64,000 nucleotides of DNA from an uncultured Parabacteroides sp. (GTDB taxonomy: Bacteria; Bacteroidota; Bacteroidia; Bacteroidales; Tannerellaceae). Position 1 is the stretch's first letter; each line of letters starts with the position of its first letter. This document shows, in pieces, positions 44,859 through 53,858 of this stretch. The position numbers were made by a program, and so were the translations under genes. The stretch lies in NCBI GenBank assembly GCA_900770835.1, contig CAAGLQ010000272.1, positions 3,116-67,115 on the forward strand, read 5' to 3'. The notes beneath the pieces were generated by a model that worked only from the letters and a program-made list of their open reading frames with translations, ran no database searches and was not told where the DNA came from.

Positions 44859-45929
44859 TTAAAGTTTAAAATTATTAAAATCTATTGTGCCTTTGATTCG
44901 TTTTTTTATCAACATCTGATTATCTTTTATAACAAAAGGCATTCGGCTTTCGCCGGGTATTATCTCCGGTCCTACATATTCCCCACTCGAATATATGAGT
45001 ACCTCTCGATAGGTTTTTAGCGCCTTCTTATGAACCACTAAAATCAAATCCGGATTGGCTACCTGCAAAAGGAAACACTTCGCTGTACCTTGATAGGCGG
45101 TTATAGGAGGTACTGGGTTTTTTATGACAACTGTTGCAAGATCCCCTAAATTACGGAACTCACGGAAGGAGAAACTTTCCATCGACTCTGGAAGTATAAT
45201 TGTTTTTAAATGTATACAGTCCTCAATAGCACCAGGGAAAATACGTGTTGTACCAAGTATCACCTCTAAACTATTTTTATATTGACGAGGACAACAATAA
45301 AGCATCCTCGTGTCTTTTGAGTAAAGAACACCATCCTGTGCTTGAAATTTAGCGTTATTAGGATCCACAGTGATCCTTTCCAGCCCTTTTAAGGACTTCA
45401 GTCCTTCGATATGTCTCACTTTAGCCGGTATATGTACTTCTTTCAAACGATTGTTCCCACGGAAGATGCGGAAATCTATAGCGATCCAATCACTCCCGAA
45501 CGTGACATGCTGAATTAATGTGTCCCGGAAAAAAACACCTTCTCCTAGACGCATTTGGTTACCGGGCAGGATAATCCTTGTCAATTTAGAACAATCCTCG
45601 AATGCAAAATCGCCAATTGATTGAATGCCAGATGGAATGACAACCTCTTCCAAATAGTTCATACCCGCAAACGCCTTTTCTCCAATGGAACACACTTGAT
45701 AATTCTTATTCTTGAACCGCACTTCATGCGGCAAAGTAATCTTTCCGGAGTAAACTTGCCGTACAGGGTCTGTAATAGATCCTTCGTAAGTTATCTCAAC
45801 CTGTTGTTTACTTGGGCTTATAATATTGAAAAAATAATGATTTCCATCTTTAGCGATAAAGCTAAAATCATGAGCCCAAGTAGTCGTGGCGAAAAATAGT
45901 GCCGATAATATATATAACAATACCTTCAT
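44859..45929 (-). CDS. Secreted BspA-type leucine-rich repeat protein
   Basis: 356 residues from the ATG at 45929, which begins a signal peptide (MKVLLYILSALFFATTTWAH). A start at 46004 would overlap the previous gene and lacks a signal. LRR_5 repeats follow: VCSIGEKAFAGMNYLEEVVI, PSGIQSIGDFAFEDCSKLTR, then LKEVHIPAKVRHIEG and HLKTIILPESMESFSFREF. Such proteins act in adhesion or as extracellular ligands. It shares repeat type with the external half of the kinase at 37114, so interaction between the two is plausible. Confidence 0.87.
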   Translation of the reverse strand: MKVLLYILSALFFATTTWAHDFSFIAKDGNHYFFNIISPSKQQVEITYEGSITDPVRQVYSGKITLPHEVRFKNKNYQVCSIGEKAFAGMNYLEEVVIPSGIQSIGDFAFEDCSKLTRIILPGNQMRLGEGVFFRDTLIQHVTFGSDWIAIDFRIFRGNNRLKEVHIPAKVRHIEGLKSLKGLERITVDPNNAKFQAQDGVLYSKDTRMLYCCPRQYKNSLEVILGTTRIFPGAIEDCIHLKTIILPESMESFSFREFRNLGDLATVVIKNPVPPITAYQGTAKCFLLQVANPDLILVVHKKALKTYREVLIYSSGEYVGPEIIPGESRMPFVIKDNQMLIKKRIKGTIDFNNFKL

Positions 45930-45960
45930 GGGATTTACCTCCTTTTTTGCATCAATTAAA

Positions 45961-46578
45961 CTAAGCGAAATAGTCCTGTACATCTCCTTGATTCTCATAA
46001 TCATCCTGATTAGCGTGTAAGATGTCGGTTCCCGGCGCGACGGCGTGGAGAGGAACAGGAGAAATAGCCGCAGCCAAGTCGCTCATGGCGATATACTCTT
46101 CAGATAGGTCAATGGCCTCATTTTCATTGATTGTACCATCTTCATTCAGATCGATGACCAACGCATCAGCCATGTTATCATTATTTAAATCAAATACCAT
46201 ACCTTGTTGACCATTGACAAGGATATCGGCAACATTTATCATACCATAACCTTCCACATGAACCTGTTCTACAGAAAGAACCTGAATATCCGGATCTAGC
46301 GATTGTTGAGGTTCTTCGGGCACATCGGTTGGTTCGTTGGAAAATGATGGATTATCAGCAATATCTTCTTCGTTAACTATAGGATTATCCATAATAACAT
46401 GATGAGGTTCCATTATTTTGGAATCCTCCAATTCGGAGGCCATAGCATTCTCTGTCATACTACCGGCAACTACACCTACCGCTGCTCCAAATGCGGAACT
46501 AATTGCGCTTTGCCACTCGTTGTTTCTTGAAGTTCTCGGACTTCTACCTTTTTCTTGAATACACTCTTGATCTTTCAT
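45961..46578 (-). CDS. Acidic Asp-rich protein, paralogue of the 43536 product
   Basis: 205 residues. A small-residue hydrophobic segment (SAISSAFGAAVGVVAGSM, about 25-42) could insert in a membrane. The acidic body contains FDLNNDNMADALVIDLNEDG, resembling one or two EF-hand-type or dockerin-type calcium loops. The C-terminal tail DYENQGDVQDYFA matches the tail of the 43536 protein. Function unknown; being duplicated inside the operon suggests the pair has a defined job in it. Confidence 0.78.
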   Translation of the reverse strand: MKDQECIQEKGRSPRTSRNNEWQSAISSAFGAAVGVVAGSMTENAMASELEDSKIMEPHHVIMDNPIVNEEDIADNPSFSNEPTDVPEEPQQSLDPDIQVLSVEQVHVEGYGMINVADILVNGQQGMVFDLNNDNMADALVIDLNEDGTINENEAIDLSEEYIAMSDLAAAISPVPLHAVAPGTDILHANQDDYENQGDVQDYFA

Positions 46579-46698
46579 TACGTTATAATTTAATTACTTA
46601 ACAGGTGCGAAGTTAACTCCATTGTCAAAATGTCACAAAATATCAACGGCAAATTCCACAACTTATATAGATTTAATTATGAACCACCCGATTTCACG

Positions 46699-47403
46699 TC
46701 AAATCTCCTTATCTTTATAGTTCACCCTACAAGATGGACAACTCGTCATTTTTTTTATATCCTTGTATGGCGTATATCCCAAAAAACGTCGGCATTTTGG
46801 GTTAGGACAAACATAATCATCATGGAAATTCTCGTCCAGTTGATTGATTTGCATAGGAATTTTACTTGACTTACGGAGGGCAACAACAAAAAAGTATAAA
46901 GTCAACAATAGACTGATCACCAGAAATATGTAACGAATGTCTCCCATACCAGGTACGATAGCGAGAAGCATTGAGACACCAGTAAATATCCCTGTTCCGG
47001 AACGAATTGCATTCCAGCGTCGTTCTTTGATTTGCATGTCTAATTTTTCTTTTTGGTAATTATCCCAAACAGACTTCAGATGATCGATGGCATACATATC
47101 TTTAGAAGGCTCGAAAATAACAGACAGGTCTATTCGCAATTTATTTTTTCCTAATTCGATACGGTCATCCATCGTGATGATTTTCTTCTCCACGAGAAGT
47201 CCATTGACATAGGTACATAGACCTGGTTTGATATTCTCGATATAAAGACAACCATCGTCTTGACGAACCAAGCGACAGTGTTCCCGACTTATCGACTTGT
47301 CTGCTATACCAGGCTTCCCTATAAAATCAATGTGATCATTTGTAGTAATTTGGATTCGGGGTTGATCGCTATTCTTTTCCCGACCAATAATTTTAGCAAT
47401 CAT
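46699..47403 (-). CDS. Membrane FHA-domain protein with C-terminal zinc ribbon
   Basis: 234 residues. The FHA domain occupies about 1-95: PRIQITTNDHIDFIG, KSISREHCRLVR (SREH signature) and CTYVNGLLVEKKI. Two membrane helices at about 130-170 (GTGIFTGVSMLLAIVPGM and YIFLVISLLLTLYFFVVAL) follow. A CPNPKCRRFLGY and CPSCRVNY zinc ribbon ends the protein. Reader of kinase phosphorylation at the membrane. Its ATG overlaps the LytTR stop by 4 bases, so the two are translationally coupled. Confidence 0.9.
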   Translation of the reverse strand: MIAKIIGREKNSDQPRIQITTNDHIDFIGKPGIADKSISREHCRLVRQDDGCLYIENIKPGLCTYVNGLLVEKKIITMDDRIELGKNKLRIDLSVIFEPSKDMYAIDHLKSVWDNYQKEKLDMQIKERRWNAIRSGTGIFTGVSMLLAIVPGMGDIRYIFLVISLLLTLYFFVVALRKSSKIPMQINQLDENFHDDYVCPNPKCRRFLGYTPYKDIKKMTSCPSCRVNYKDKEI

Positions 47404-47777
47404 TTTTTCTGTGTTTGAGAGAGTTTACACATTAGTTGTTTCAATTTTTTAAGAGCTTCACGCGAGATTTCCAACTGGAAGGCAAAAGTTCGATTATCAG
47501 ATAACACGATTCGTTGTTTTAATATACCTATATGAGACAGATAATTTAAATTGATGATATGACTCTTACCTATCCTAACGAAACAAGACGCCTTCTCTTT
47601 CATAGCGATTTCAATGACCTTTTGTGTCTGAAGAAGGTTCCCGTGGATCACATATTGCATTTTGTTCATGGTCACAATACGAGTGTAATTTCCATCCGCT
47701 TGGAAATAAACAACACAACTAATATCGATTCTCAGAAACTCATCTCTGGAATTGAAGTATATATATGTTGAATTCAT
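47400..47777 (-). CDS. Stand-alone LytTR DNA-binding protein
   Basis: 125 residues, made only of a LytTR domain: YFNSRDEFLRIDISCVVYFQ, DGNYTRIV, VHGNLLQ-like IHGNLLQTQ, CFVRIGKSHIINLNYL and the closing FAFQLEISREALKKLKQLM. No receiver domain, so activity must be set another way, possibly by phosphorylation through the operon kinases. As the first gene of the operon it is probably its own regulator. A -7 box TAATTTTG lies at 47818-47825. Confidence 0.92.
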   Translation of the reverse strand: MNSTYIYFNSRDEFLRIDISCVVYFQADGNYTRIVTMNKMQYVIHGNLLQTQKVIEIAMKEKASCFVRIGKSHIINLNYLSHIGILKQRIVLSDNRTFAFQLEISREALKKLKQLMCKLSQTQKK

Positions 47778-48235
47778 AGCAATTAAATTTAAAAATACGT
47801 CATTTGGATCAATAATGCAAAATTAATCAATTTCTCGTCGTTTTACGACTTTCACCCTCCAATATTACAGAGCATACGCATCTATTTACGAGGATTTACA
47901 ATAGATTCTCTTTGTCCTATCCAACTTTAAGTCTTTTCCCTTTCACGTCATCCATGACGGACTACTTCTTTTTTAGTAGAATCAATGTTACTCTGTTAAC
48001 CAGTTAGATGTTTGTAACCCGTTTCCTGACGTTTTGATGCTATGTTCTTCGTTGAATGCGACATCAAAGATACAATGTAGTGTGTTTTATACTCCTCAAT
48101 GTGAATGGCATAATTTATTGATCAAATTATCATTTGAGACAGTTTTTTCTAATAAAAAGCCCTATCTCTTTTAGCTTTGTTTACAAGTATCTGTCTTAAT
48201 GCCCCCTCCCTACCCCAATAGAACAATACATTATA
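47778..48235. other. Upstream region of the signalling operon
   Basis: 460 bases without a gene. Apart from the -7 box and a small GTCAT/ATGAC hairpin near 47947-47958, I see no feature. LytTR target sites would be expected here, but I could not define a repeat pair. Confidence 0.4.
47818..47825 (-). promoter_or_regulatory. -7 box of the signalling operon
   Basis: TAATTTTG on the minus strand, 41 bases upstream of the LytTR ATG. No clear -33 element is seen, which would fit a promoter needing an activator. Confidence 0.5.
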
Positions 48236-48860
48236 ATTGGGTAGGAGCGTAGGGATTAATTCCCTATGCGACCTCCCACACCACCAGGACAAGCGGTTCA
48301 GCATCCGGCGGTTTCGAGCTTTCTCATCCTAAGATGTGAGGCAAGTTGTTTTCAGCCATCCCTTTGAGAATCATCACTTCTATCCAATTGTCGGATTCCG
48401 TCCTATCGTACGGATAGAGAGCTCCTTCCGGACATCTGATTACAAAAAGTTCGCAGGGTAGCAGTCATTTACTATTGCACAGCTCGATTCAGCCCTTCCC
48501 CATAGGTACACGTGCCTTAGGTACTACGGCCTCTGCTGACTTCTCACGACAAGCTTTACTCCGTGGTTTCAAACACCACGTCCGTGAGACCTCCTCGGAT
48601 AAGGACATTGTCTTTCCATCTTATACCCACTTCATTTACACCAACCATTCCGAATAGCTATGGGACTTTGATTCGTTAGGCAATCTCATCCACGGTTATA
48701 TGCCTTATATGAAGTTTCTGTTCGTTGGGTCAGATGTTTGCCGCCAGCTTCCTTCAGATTCCACCTCACGATGGACACCCTTGCTCTTGGCTATAGCCTT
48801 CCCGCTATTAGGGTGGCTTAGGGACATGCACCCGTTAGACAATGCTCATGCCGAGCGTAC
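48236..48860 (-). mobile_element. ORF-less group IIC-like intron
   Basis: 625 bases on the minus strand, from 5' GTACGCTCGGCATGAGCA at 48860 to CTCCTACCCAAT near 48236. Near the 3' end, GAAACCGCCGGATGCTGAAC and the following TGTCCTGGTGGTGTGGGAGG fit a group IIC domain V and the start of domain VI. No reverse transcriptase frame exists; domain IV is short, so the intron would need a protein supplied elsewhere. The 5' end abuts a terminator (48869-48896), the classic IIC target. The 5' about 220 bases repeat at 36654-36901. Confidence 0.8.
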
Positions 48861-48868
48861 CTATAAAA

Positions 48869-48896
48869 AAGGTGACTGGTCTAAACCAATCACCTT
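48869..48896 (-). terminator. Terminator of the 48902 gene
   Basis: AAGGTGACTGGT pairs with ACCAATCACCTT; on the minus strand a TTTTTTATA run follows and then the intron starts. Confidence 0.8.
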
Positions 48897-48901
48897 CTCA
48901 T

Positions 48902-49150
48902 TCATTTTCGGGTCCAACGTTTGAAATCATCCGAGTTCCGATCAAACGTATAGACCATTTTCCCATCACCACCTAAATCCCACGGGTTGGTCAACTCGCA
49001 AGAGCGATAAGGCAACCGTTCATAATATCCAGAAGCCATATAGGTGGCTGATAATCGACGAAACCGGCGGGAAGCACTTTGCTTACCCCTCTTTTGCGAT
49101 TTGCAGCACACACAAGTACCCGCAGCAACTTTCTTTCTTGATCGAGACAT
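48902..49150 (-). CDS. Small basic Cys-containing protein, unknown
   Basis: 82 residues. A basic N-terminus with a CVCC group (KKVAAGTCVCCKSQKRGKQ), then Arg/Ser-rich sequence and an aromatic C-terminal half ending DDFKRWTRK. No family recognised. A good terminator directly follows its stop (6 bases later), which supports a real gene. Confidence 0.6.
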   Translation of the reverse strand: MSRSRKKVAAGTCVCCKSQKRGKQSASRRFRRLSATYMASGYYERLPYRSCELTNPWDLGGDGKMVYTFDRNSDDFKRWTRK

Positions 49151-49347
49151 AGCAATGCAATTTTAGAAGAAGCAGGTTGGTTGACGCTGCCGCTTCAGTT
49201 AGACATTACTTGATCTCCATTTTTATATCCATATCGAATGATTTTAAAACACAACAAAACTACAAACAACCCAATGAATATCCAACACTAACAATAAGTA
49301 TTGCACCAACTAAACGTATAAATACACAAAACCTAATCCTATCCTTA

Positions 49348-50217
49348 TCAAACAGGGAAATTAAGAGTTCCACCAGATGCCGGTACATACGCATGGAAGA
49401 GCGAAACAAACTTATCGGCATCCTTTGAAGGTAACACATGCAAGGAGGTCGTTTTACTGGTAGAGATCGATGCCTTGGAATAAAACTGATAGAGCACATT
49501 CGTGCCGGTGGACTCGATATGACCACTGGTTAAGATCAACCCTTGTGCTTTCTCCCCAAAGACCACCTCACTCTTATCCTGGCACAAGCAGATCGACTCG
49601 CCCATCGCTCGACCTTTTGTTTGATCATGAAATGACACTTTAGAGCGCTCCATGGCTAACCCAAACGCTTTGTCATGGAGTTCAACAACGGAATTACCCA
49701 TACAGACCAGATGACTATGATCCTTACCCACGCCTGAGGCCTCATTGAATAAGGTCGCATGGGCGCCACCCATCGCCGTAACCCGAGCATTCCCGAAGAT
49801 AGTACCGGAAGAGGGACCGTTTAGTGTCCCCGATGTATTCGCATAGAAAGAAGCACGGCCAGCTTTAATCTCGGCCACCGTCCCTTCGTAGAACGCCGCA
49901 TGCAAGTTATGGGCAGTCTGCACCACCTTCCCACCAAAGACGAAGTAAAACCCTTGTACCTTCAGTTTCTCAGGAATCAGCACCTCCTGATCCGGCTGAC
50001 GCACGAATACCTGCACACGATCCAACTGCGCTTGCGTAAACAACGATAGCAGCAGCTCAGCTGTTAAGATGCCAGCCCCAGCCAAAGGATTACAAGATTG
50101 ATGCACCCAAGAAAGCACCTGATCAAGCGACTGACAATTCTCGAGCTTGGTTGCATAATAGCGATATTTATCGCCCAACCGTTTAGAAAGTGTGTTATGG
50201 ATTTCTGATAACTGCAT
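49348..50217 (-). CDS. Beta-solenoid-like protein with a shared N-terminal domain
   Basis: 289 residues, no signal peptide. The first about 57 residues align without gaps to the start of the 58864 polyvalent protein, sharing Leu10, Leu14, Leu25, Cys28 and Trp37. From about 85 to 265 there are short irregular repeats with alternating small and hydrophobic residues (ASFYANTSGTLNG, ARVTAMGGAHATLFNEAS, SVVELHDKAFGLAMERSK, SEVVFGEKAQGLIL), suggestive of a beta-helix. I do not recognise a named family. A terminator-type inverted repeat at 50377-50418 lies upstream and probably does not belong to it. Confidence 0.72.
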   Translation of the reverse strand: MQLSEIHNTLSKRLGDKYRYYATKLENCQSLDQVLSWVHQSCNPLAGAGILTAELLLSLFTQAQLDRVQVFVRQPDQEVLIPEKLKVQGFYFVFGGKVVQTAHNLHAAFYEGTVAEIKAGRASFYANTSGTLNGPSSGTIFGNARVTAMGGAHATLFNEASGVGKDHSHLVCMGNSVVELHDKAFGLAMERSKVSFHDQTKGRAMGESICLCQDKSEVVFGEKAQGLILTSGHIESTGTNVLYQFYSKASISTSKTTSLHVLPSKDADKFVSLFHAYVPASGGTLNFPV

Positions 50218-50376
50218 AATAAATATACTAAGATTTACAGCCCGAAGTTACGCCTTTCTAACCAACAAACTATTACTATTCAGCATCAAGCACTCTCAAT
50301 TAAGGAAAATTAAGCCTAATCGAAACAGTTCCTCTAACACAACCCTGCCATCCATACACATGCCAACTAAGCAAAG

Positions 50377-50418
50377 AAATGCCGCTCGGGCTGTTTAAAC
50401 AGGTGACGAGCGGCATTT
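50377..50418. terminator. Long perfect inverted repeat
   Basis: AAATGCCGCTCG and CGAGCGGCATTT, 12-base arms around an 18-base loop that itself contains GTTTAAAC. Lies between two minus-strand genes and may end the fimbrillin transcript from the right. Confidence 0.65.
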
Positions 50419-50432
50419 ACCATCGTTATATT

Positions 50433-50455
50433 AAAAAGACCCCTCCCGGGGGAAT
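50433..50455 (-). terminator. Terminator of the 50502 fimbrillin
   Basis: CCCC-GGGA-GGGG stem on the minus strand followed by TCTTTTTAAT. Confidence 0.6.
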
Positions 50456-50501
50456 TTCAAGAGAAATGAAAGAGACAATCAATTTACATCAAACTCAAAT
50501 C

Positions 50502-51488
50502 CTAATTTCGATAAGCAACGTATAACGTTGGATCACGCACCTCGTTATACGAAACCACCGTACCTTGATTTAGGATGACCGTCGATGGACCCGAGACATA
50601 GTTATTCGGGTCATTGACCACACCCCAGCCCGCTACAGTTGCGCCATCCACAATCAGCGAAGAGCGACCCACGGTTAAAGTCCAGCCACACACCTTACCC
50701 TGTAATATAGTGGTGTTCGGCACAGTCACTTCGTAGGACTTATCATCGATCGCTAACGCAATCTTCATATCCGCTGCCGTTTCGGAAGGCACCACCATAA
50801 TATCATAATCCTGACCCGTAGTAGTTAAGGATTCCTCTCGGGTACGGAAACAAGCCGCCCCTGCATCTGTAACTGCCACGGCACCGGTCATGGCGTTTAA
50901 CGTTCCTACATTCCCAAAACCCGTAGAGATAATGGTCGCCTGTCTAAACAAACCAGTACCCGTAAATTCAGAGTTTTTACGTACCGTCAACCGCACTACA
51001 GCCAGCGCATGCTTAAGCGTCAAAGAAGCTGTCGACGCCAGTTTATTCACAGGATCCGAGGGTTTAGCCACCAGATAATCTGTTTCGGTCGTGGCATCAA
51101 CCGGCACAGCCGTAAAGGATACATCAGCCTGAAAAGGATAATAAGCATATACCGTACCCACCGTTTCAGTCAGCTGCGCGCCCAATCCATCAACTGGATT
51201 CCAGGTCTGAGACTCCCCGGACCCATCAGCCCGGTAAAAGAGATTCGTATAATCCAAGCCCCCATAGGTTGACCCTGACTCATCGACAACGGTGATACCC
51301 AATTCAGATTGATCCGGCAAGGTGTTTGTCGTTATCAAACCTTTAGCAGTTAATGCATCCGTATAGGCAATGACACGCAACGAGGCAGGTCCAGTTGGAA
51401 CCGGATCAGACTCCTCAGAGCAGGCAGTCATAACCAGGCCCACAGCCAATGCCGGAATAAACACCTTGCGAAAATCCGCCAATTGCAT
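50502..51488 (-). CDS. Fimbrillin family lipoprotein
   Basis: 328 residues from the ATG at 51488, which begins the lipoprotein signal (FIPALAVGLVMTAC). Fimbrillin pattern: TTNTLPDQSELGITVVDESG, YAYYPFQADVSF, LTLKHALAVVRLTVRK and a final GQDYDIMVVPSE-type region followed by VCGWTLTVGR and VAGWGVVND. Likely a surface pilus subunit or pilus-associated protein. It follows the 51645 fimbrillin by 156 bases in the same direction, and resembles it in layout. Confidence 0.87.
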   Translation of the reverse strand: MQLADFRKVFIPALAVGLVMTACSEESDPVPTGPASLRVIAYTDALTAKGLITTNTLPDQSELGITVVDESGSTYGGLDYTNLFYRADGSGESQTWNPVDGLGAQLTETVGTVYAYYPFQADVSFTAVPVDATTETDYLVAKPSDPVNKLASTASLTLKHALAVVRLTVRKNSEFTGTGLFRQATIISTGFGNVGTLNAMTGAVAVTDAGAACFRTREESLTTTGQDYDIMVVPSETAADMKIALAIDDKSYEVTVPNTTILQGKVCGWTLTVGRSSLIVDGATVAGWGVVNDPNNYVSGPSTVILNQGTVVSYNEVRDPTLYVAYRN

Positions 51489-51644
51489 AAAATGATGCGT
51501 TATATAGTATCGTATCGCCTTAAACATAACCAAAAAAGAAAATAAATGAAATTAAGAGGCATGGCACCTTAAAAAGGCACCACACCTCACCTACCTATGG
51601 AATTGTATGTAAATTTTTGAAAATCATTACCCTACTGTTTAATT

Positions 51645-52553
51645 TTACGGTGCGGGAAAATATTCCCCTTTGTCCAGGAATTCCCAAGGAGTGATACCGG
51701 AAACTTCAACGGTTGCCTCCACAGAGTTTACAGTCAAGGTGAAAGGATACACAGCACCTGCTACCGGCGTAAAATCCGCTTTAGTAGCGATGTATGTATT
51801 CCCATCTACATCAATAGTAAATTTCAGATTAGCGGTCGTACCAGCCGAAATGGCCCAGAAGTCCTTTTTCAAATCCTCTCCAGACATGGTTCCCCAATCG
51901 GTAAGCTCCATAGTAGTCCCTAAACCAGAGAACCCGGATACTTGCGGAACGGTCAAGTCCATAGTAGCTCCAGTTGCAAATGCGTCGCATTGCATTTTAA
52001 CACTATTCACGACACCCGTACCGACATACGTACCTTGATGTATAGAGCACCGAATAATCGTGCAGGCATGTTTTAAGGTAAAGCTGGCCGTATTATTTAG
52101 GTTGGAGAGATTCGTGCTGGCTTCTGAACCATACATCCAATCCGTCCCATTGTTCGTGATCGGAATAGCTGTAATGTCTTCATACGAAACCCCACTCGTA
52201 TAAGGGAAATAAGCATAAGCTGAACCGGTCGCCTCAGTCAATGTGATTGGATTCCCCGATCCTGGTGACCAAACCTGCTCAGCAGCCGTTCCCGAAGAGG
52301 TATATGGCACATTATTATATGCCGTACCATTATACGTACCTCCATCAGAGCCCAGCAAAAAAATACCCAATGTGGAATTATCCGGCAGATAGGTGCCGGT
52401 CATTTGCTCTTTGGTTACCACTTCCTCTTGCGCATTGATGCACAAATTTCTTGGTCCAATGTCTTCGGAAGGTAATTTCCCATCCTCCATACTATTGTCA
52501 CAAGCAACCAATCCTGTAAGAAAGGCAAGTAAACACGCATATTTTATCCTCAT
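51645..52553 (-). CDS. Fimbrillin family lipoprotein
   Basis: 302 residues from the ATG at 52553, the start of a lipoprotein signal (LLAFLTGLVAC). TGTYLPDNSTLGIFLLGSDG, YAYFPYTSGVSY, FTLKHACTIIRCSIHQG and VYPFTLTVNSVEATVEVSGI fit the FimA/Mfa1-like fold. A promoter with a -7 box TAACTTTG and an 18-base spaced TTTG lies upstream. The pair 51645 and 50502 lacks anchor or tip genes nearby. Confidence 0.88.
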   Translation of the reverse strand: MRIKYACLLAFLTGLVACDNSMEDGKLPSEDIGPRNLCINAQEEVVTKEQMTGTYLPDNSTLGIFLLGSDGGTYNGTAYNNVPYTSSGTAAEQVWSPGSGNPITLTEATGSAYAYFPYTSGVSYEDITAIPITNNGTDWMYGSEASTNLSNLNNTASFTLKHACTIIRCSIHQGTYVGTGVVNSVKMQCDAFATGATMDLTVPQVSGFSGLGTTMELTDWGTMSGEDLKKDFWAISAGTTANLKFTIDVDGNTYIATKADFTPVAGAVYPFTLTVNSVEATVEVSGITPWEFLDKGEYFPAP

Positions 52554-52576
52554 AGCAATCGGTTTTGAATCGAGGG

Positions 52577-52606
52577 CAAAGTTACAATAAAAACCACATA
52601 TCCAAA
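52577..52606 (-). promoter_or_regulatory. Promoter of the 51645 fimbrillin
   Basis: On the minus strand: TTTG at 52606-52603, 18-base spacer, TAACTTTG at 52584-52577, 23 bases before the ATG. Confidence 0.6.
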
Positions 52607-52714
52607 AAACTATACTCAAATCTTTCAATTCAAATGACAATTCTTATCAAATCAAGAGATACACCTTCGTTCATACACCTAAAAAGCAAGGAGAAAGACA
52701 CCAACGACACGTAC

Positions 52715-52748
52715 AAAAAAGACGGTTTAACCTACCCAGGATAACCGT
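52715..52748 (-). terminator. Minus-strand terminator in a gene-free region
   Basis: GACGGTT / AACCGTC stem followed on the minus strand by TTTTTT. No gene is known to end here. Confidence 0.6.
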
Positions 52749-52762
52749 CCAACGTTCTGACT

Positions 52763-52786
52763 TTTTGTGATTTTACAATCACAAAA
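52763..52786. repeat. Perfect inverted repeat
   Basis: TTTTGTGATT-TTAC-AATCACAAAA, 10-base arms with a 4-base loop. Could be an operator or terminator. Confidence 0.55.
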
Positions 52787-52931
52787 CAAACAATTAAACC
52801 AATTTAGCTATGAACATGTACCCTCCCGGGCAATCTTCAAGCATGAATTTGCCGCGACCTAAAAGTCGCCCATAAATTCTACTAACATCTTCTTTCAATT
52901 ATTTTATCCTTATTTGATCGAATATTAATTC

Positions 52932-52971
52932 AAAACAATACCGGCATCCTTCACAAGAGACCGGCATTGTT
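52932..52971 (-). terminator. Terminator-like hairpin
   Basis: AACAATGCCGG pairs with CCGGTATTGTT on the minus strand, followed by TTTGAATT. Confidence 0.55.
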
Positions 52972-53489
52972 CCATTATCAGATTCTTTTCTAAAATTAGA
53001 TTCTTGTTGCATCCACGTTAGAGCCTATCCCAGGTTAATAACTAGAATGAATTTCTGAAAACACCCCCCTAAAGGGGTCATTTTCGTCTGCAAAGATGAG
53101 ATTTCAGATTCAAACCTGCAAATGAAACCCACAAAATCCGCAGAAATAGTTGGCACAATCTTGTAATGAATAAGAAAATCTGTGAATTGGATAATCAAAC
53201 TCTCCGATAAAAAATACCGGTCAAAAACACCTACTATTGAAAATCCGCTTTGACTTGCCCAGCGTAGCGACCTATTATCAAATGAACACTAAATCTCGGT
53301 ACGAAGATGATTCTTTCCTGCCAAATTCACAAACCTGAGCGAGAAAAAATTCCCTTGATCAGGAAAGAAACAATTTCAACTATGTAAGACACATAATAAA
53401 GAAAAGAGGCATAGCATCCCGCCAAACCCCTTTTTTCTAAACTCTTAAAGCTCAATGTAATACTAAATTATATCATATAGAATAAAAAA

Positions 53490-53527
53490 ACACAAGGCAT
53501 CTGCCCAATCCCAGATGAGATGCCTTA
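53490..53527 (-). terminator. Terminator-like hairpin
   Basis: AAGGCATCT / AGATGCCTT arms; on the minus strand the stem is followed by GTGTTTTTTTA. Confidence 0.6.
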
Positions 53528-53828
53528 TGGAAGTAACACAAAAAACTCATATAGATGATTTTCTGTTCTACTCCAAAATAAGTACCAATTTATAAAACCT
53601 TTTTTAGGTCAAACTCATGGTTCTTATGGGAAACATTTTACAGCAACAAAAATGAGCAATAACAGCTACCCAGCCAAACCATATTGCCCAAAAGAGCATA
53701 AGTTTAACATCCGTTCACAGGGAGAAATTCCTAATACACACAAATTCAGCCACAAAGCAAAATAGGAATTGTGTGTGTTGATCCTTTCTTATACTTACCC
53801 ATACAAACTGACCACCCGTACTATGCAC

Positions 53829-53858
53829 AAAAGGCCCCAACGATAACCGTTAGAGCCT
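53829..53858 (-). terminator. Terminator of the 53880 gene
   Basis: AGGC...AACG / CGTT...GCCT arms with G-U pairs; on the minus strand TTTTG follows. Located 22 bases after the stop. Confidence 0.65.

Noticed and set aside
48475..48657. Plus-strand frame of 60 codons
   Set aside because: Lies inside the intron copy, antisense to it.
36654..48860. The signalling operon as a composite transposon bounded by the intron copies
   Set aside because: Group IIC introns insert independently behind terminators, so flanking copies do not prove joint movement; no transposase or target duplication supports it.
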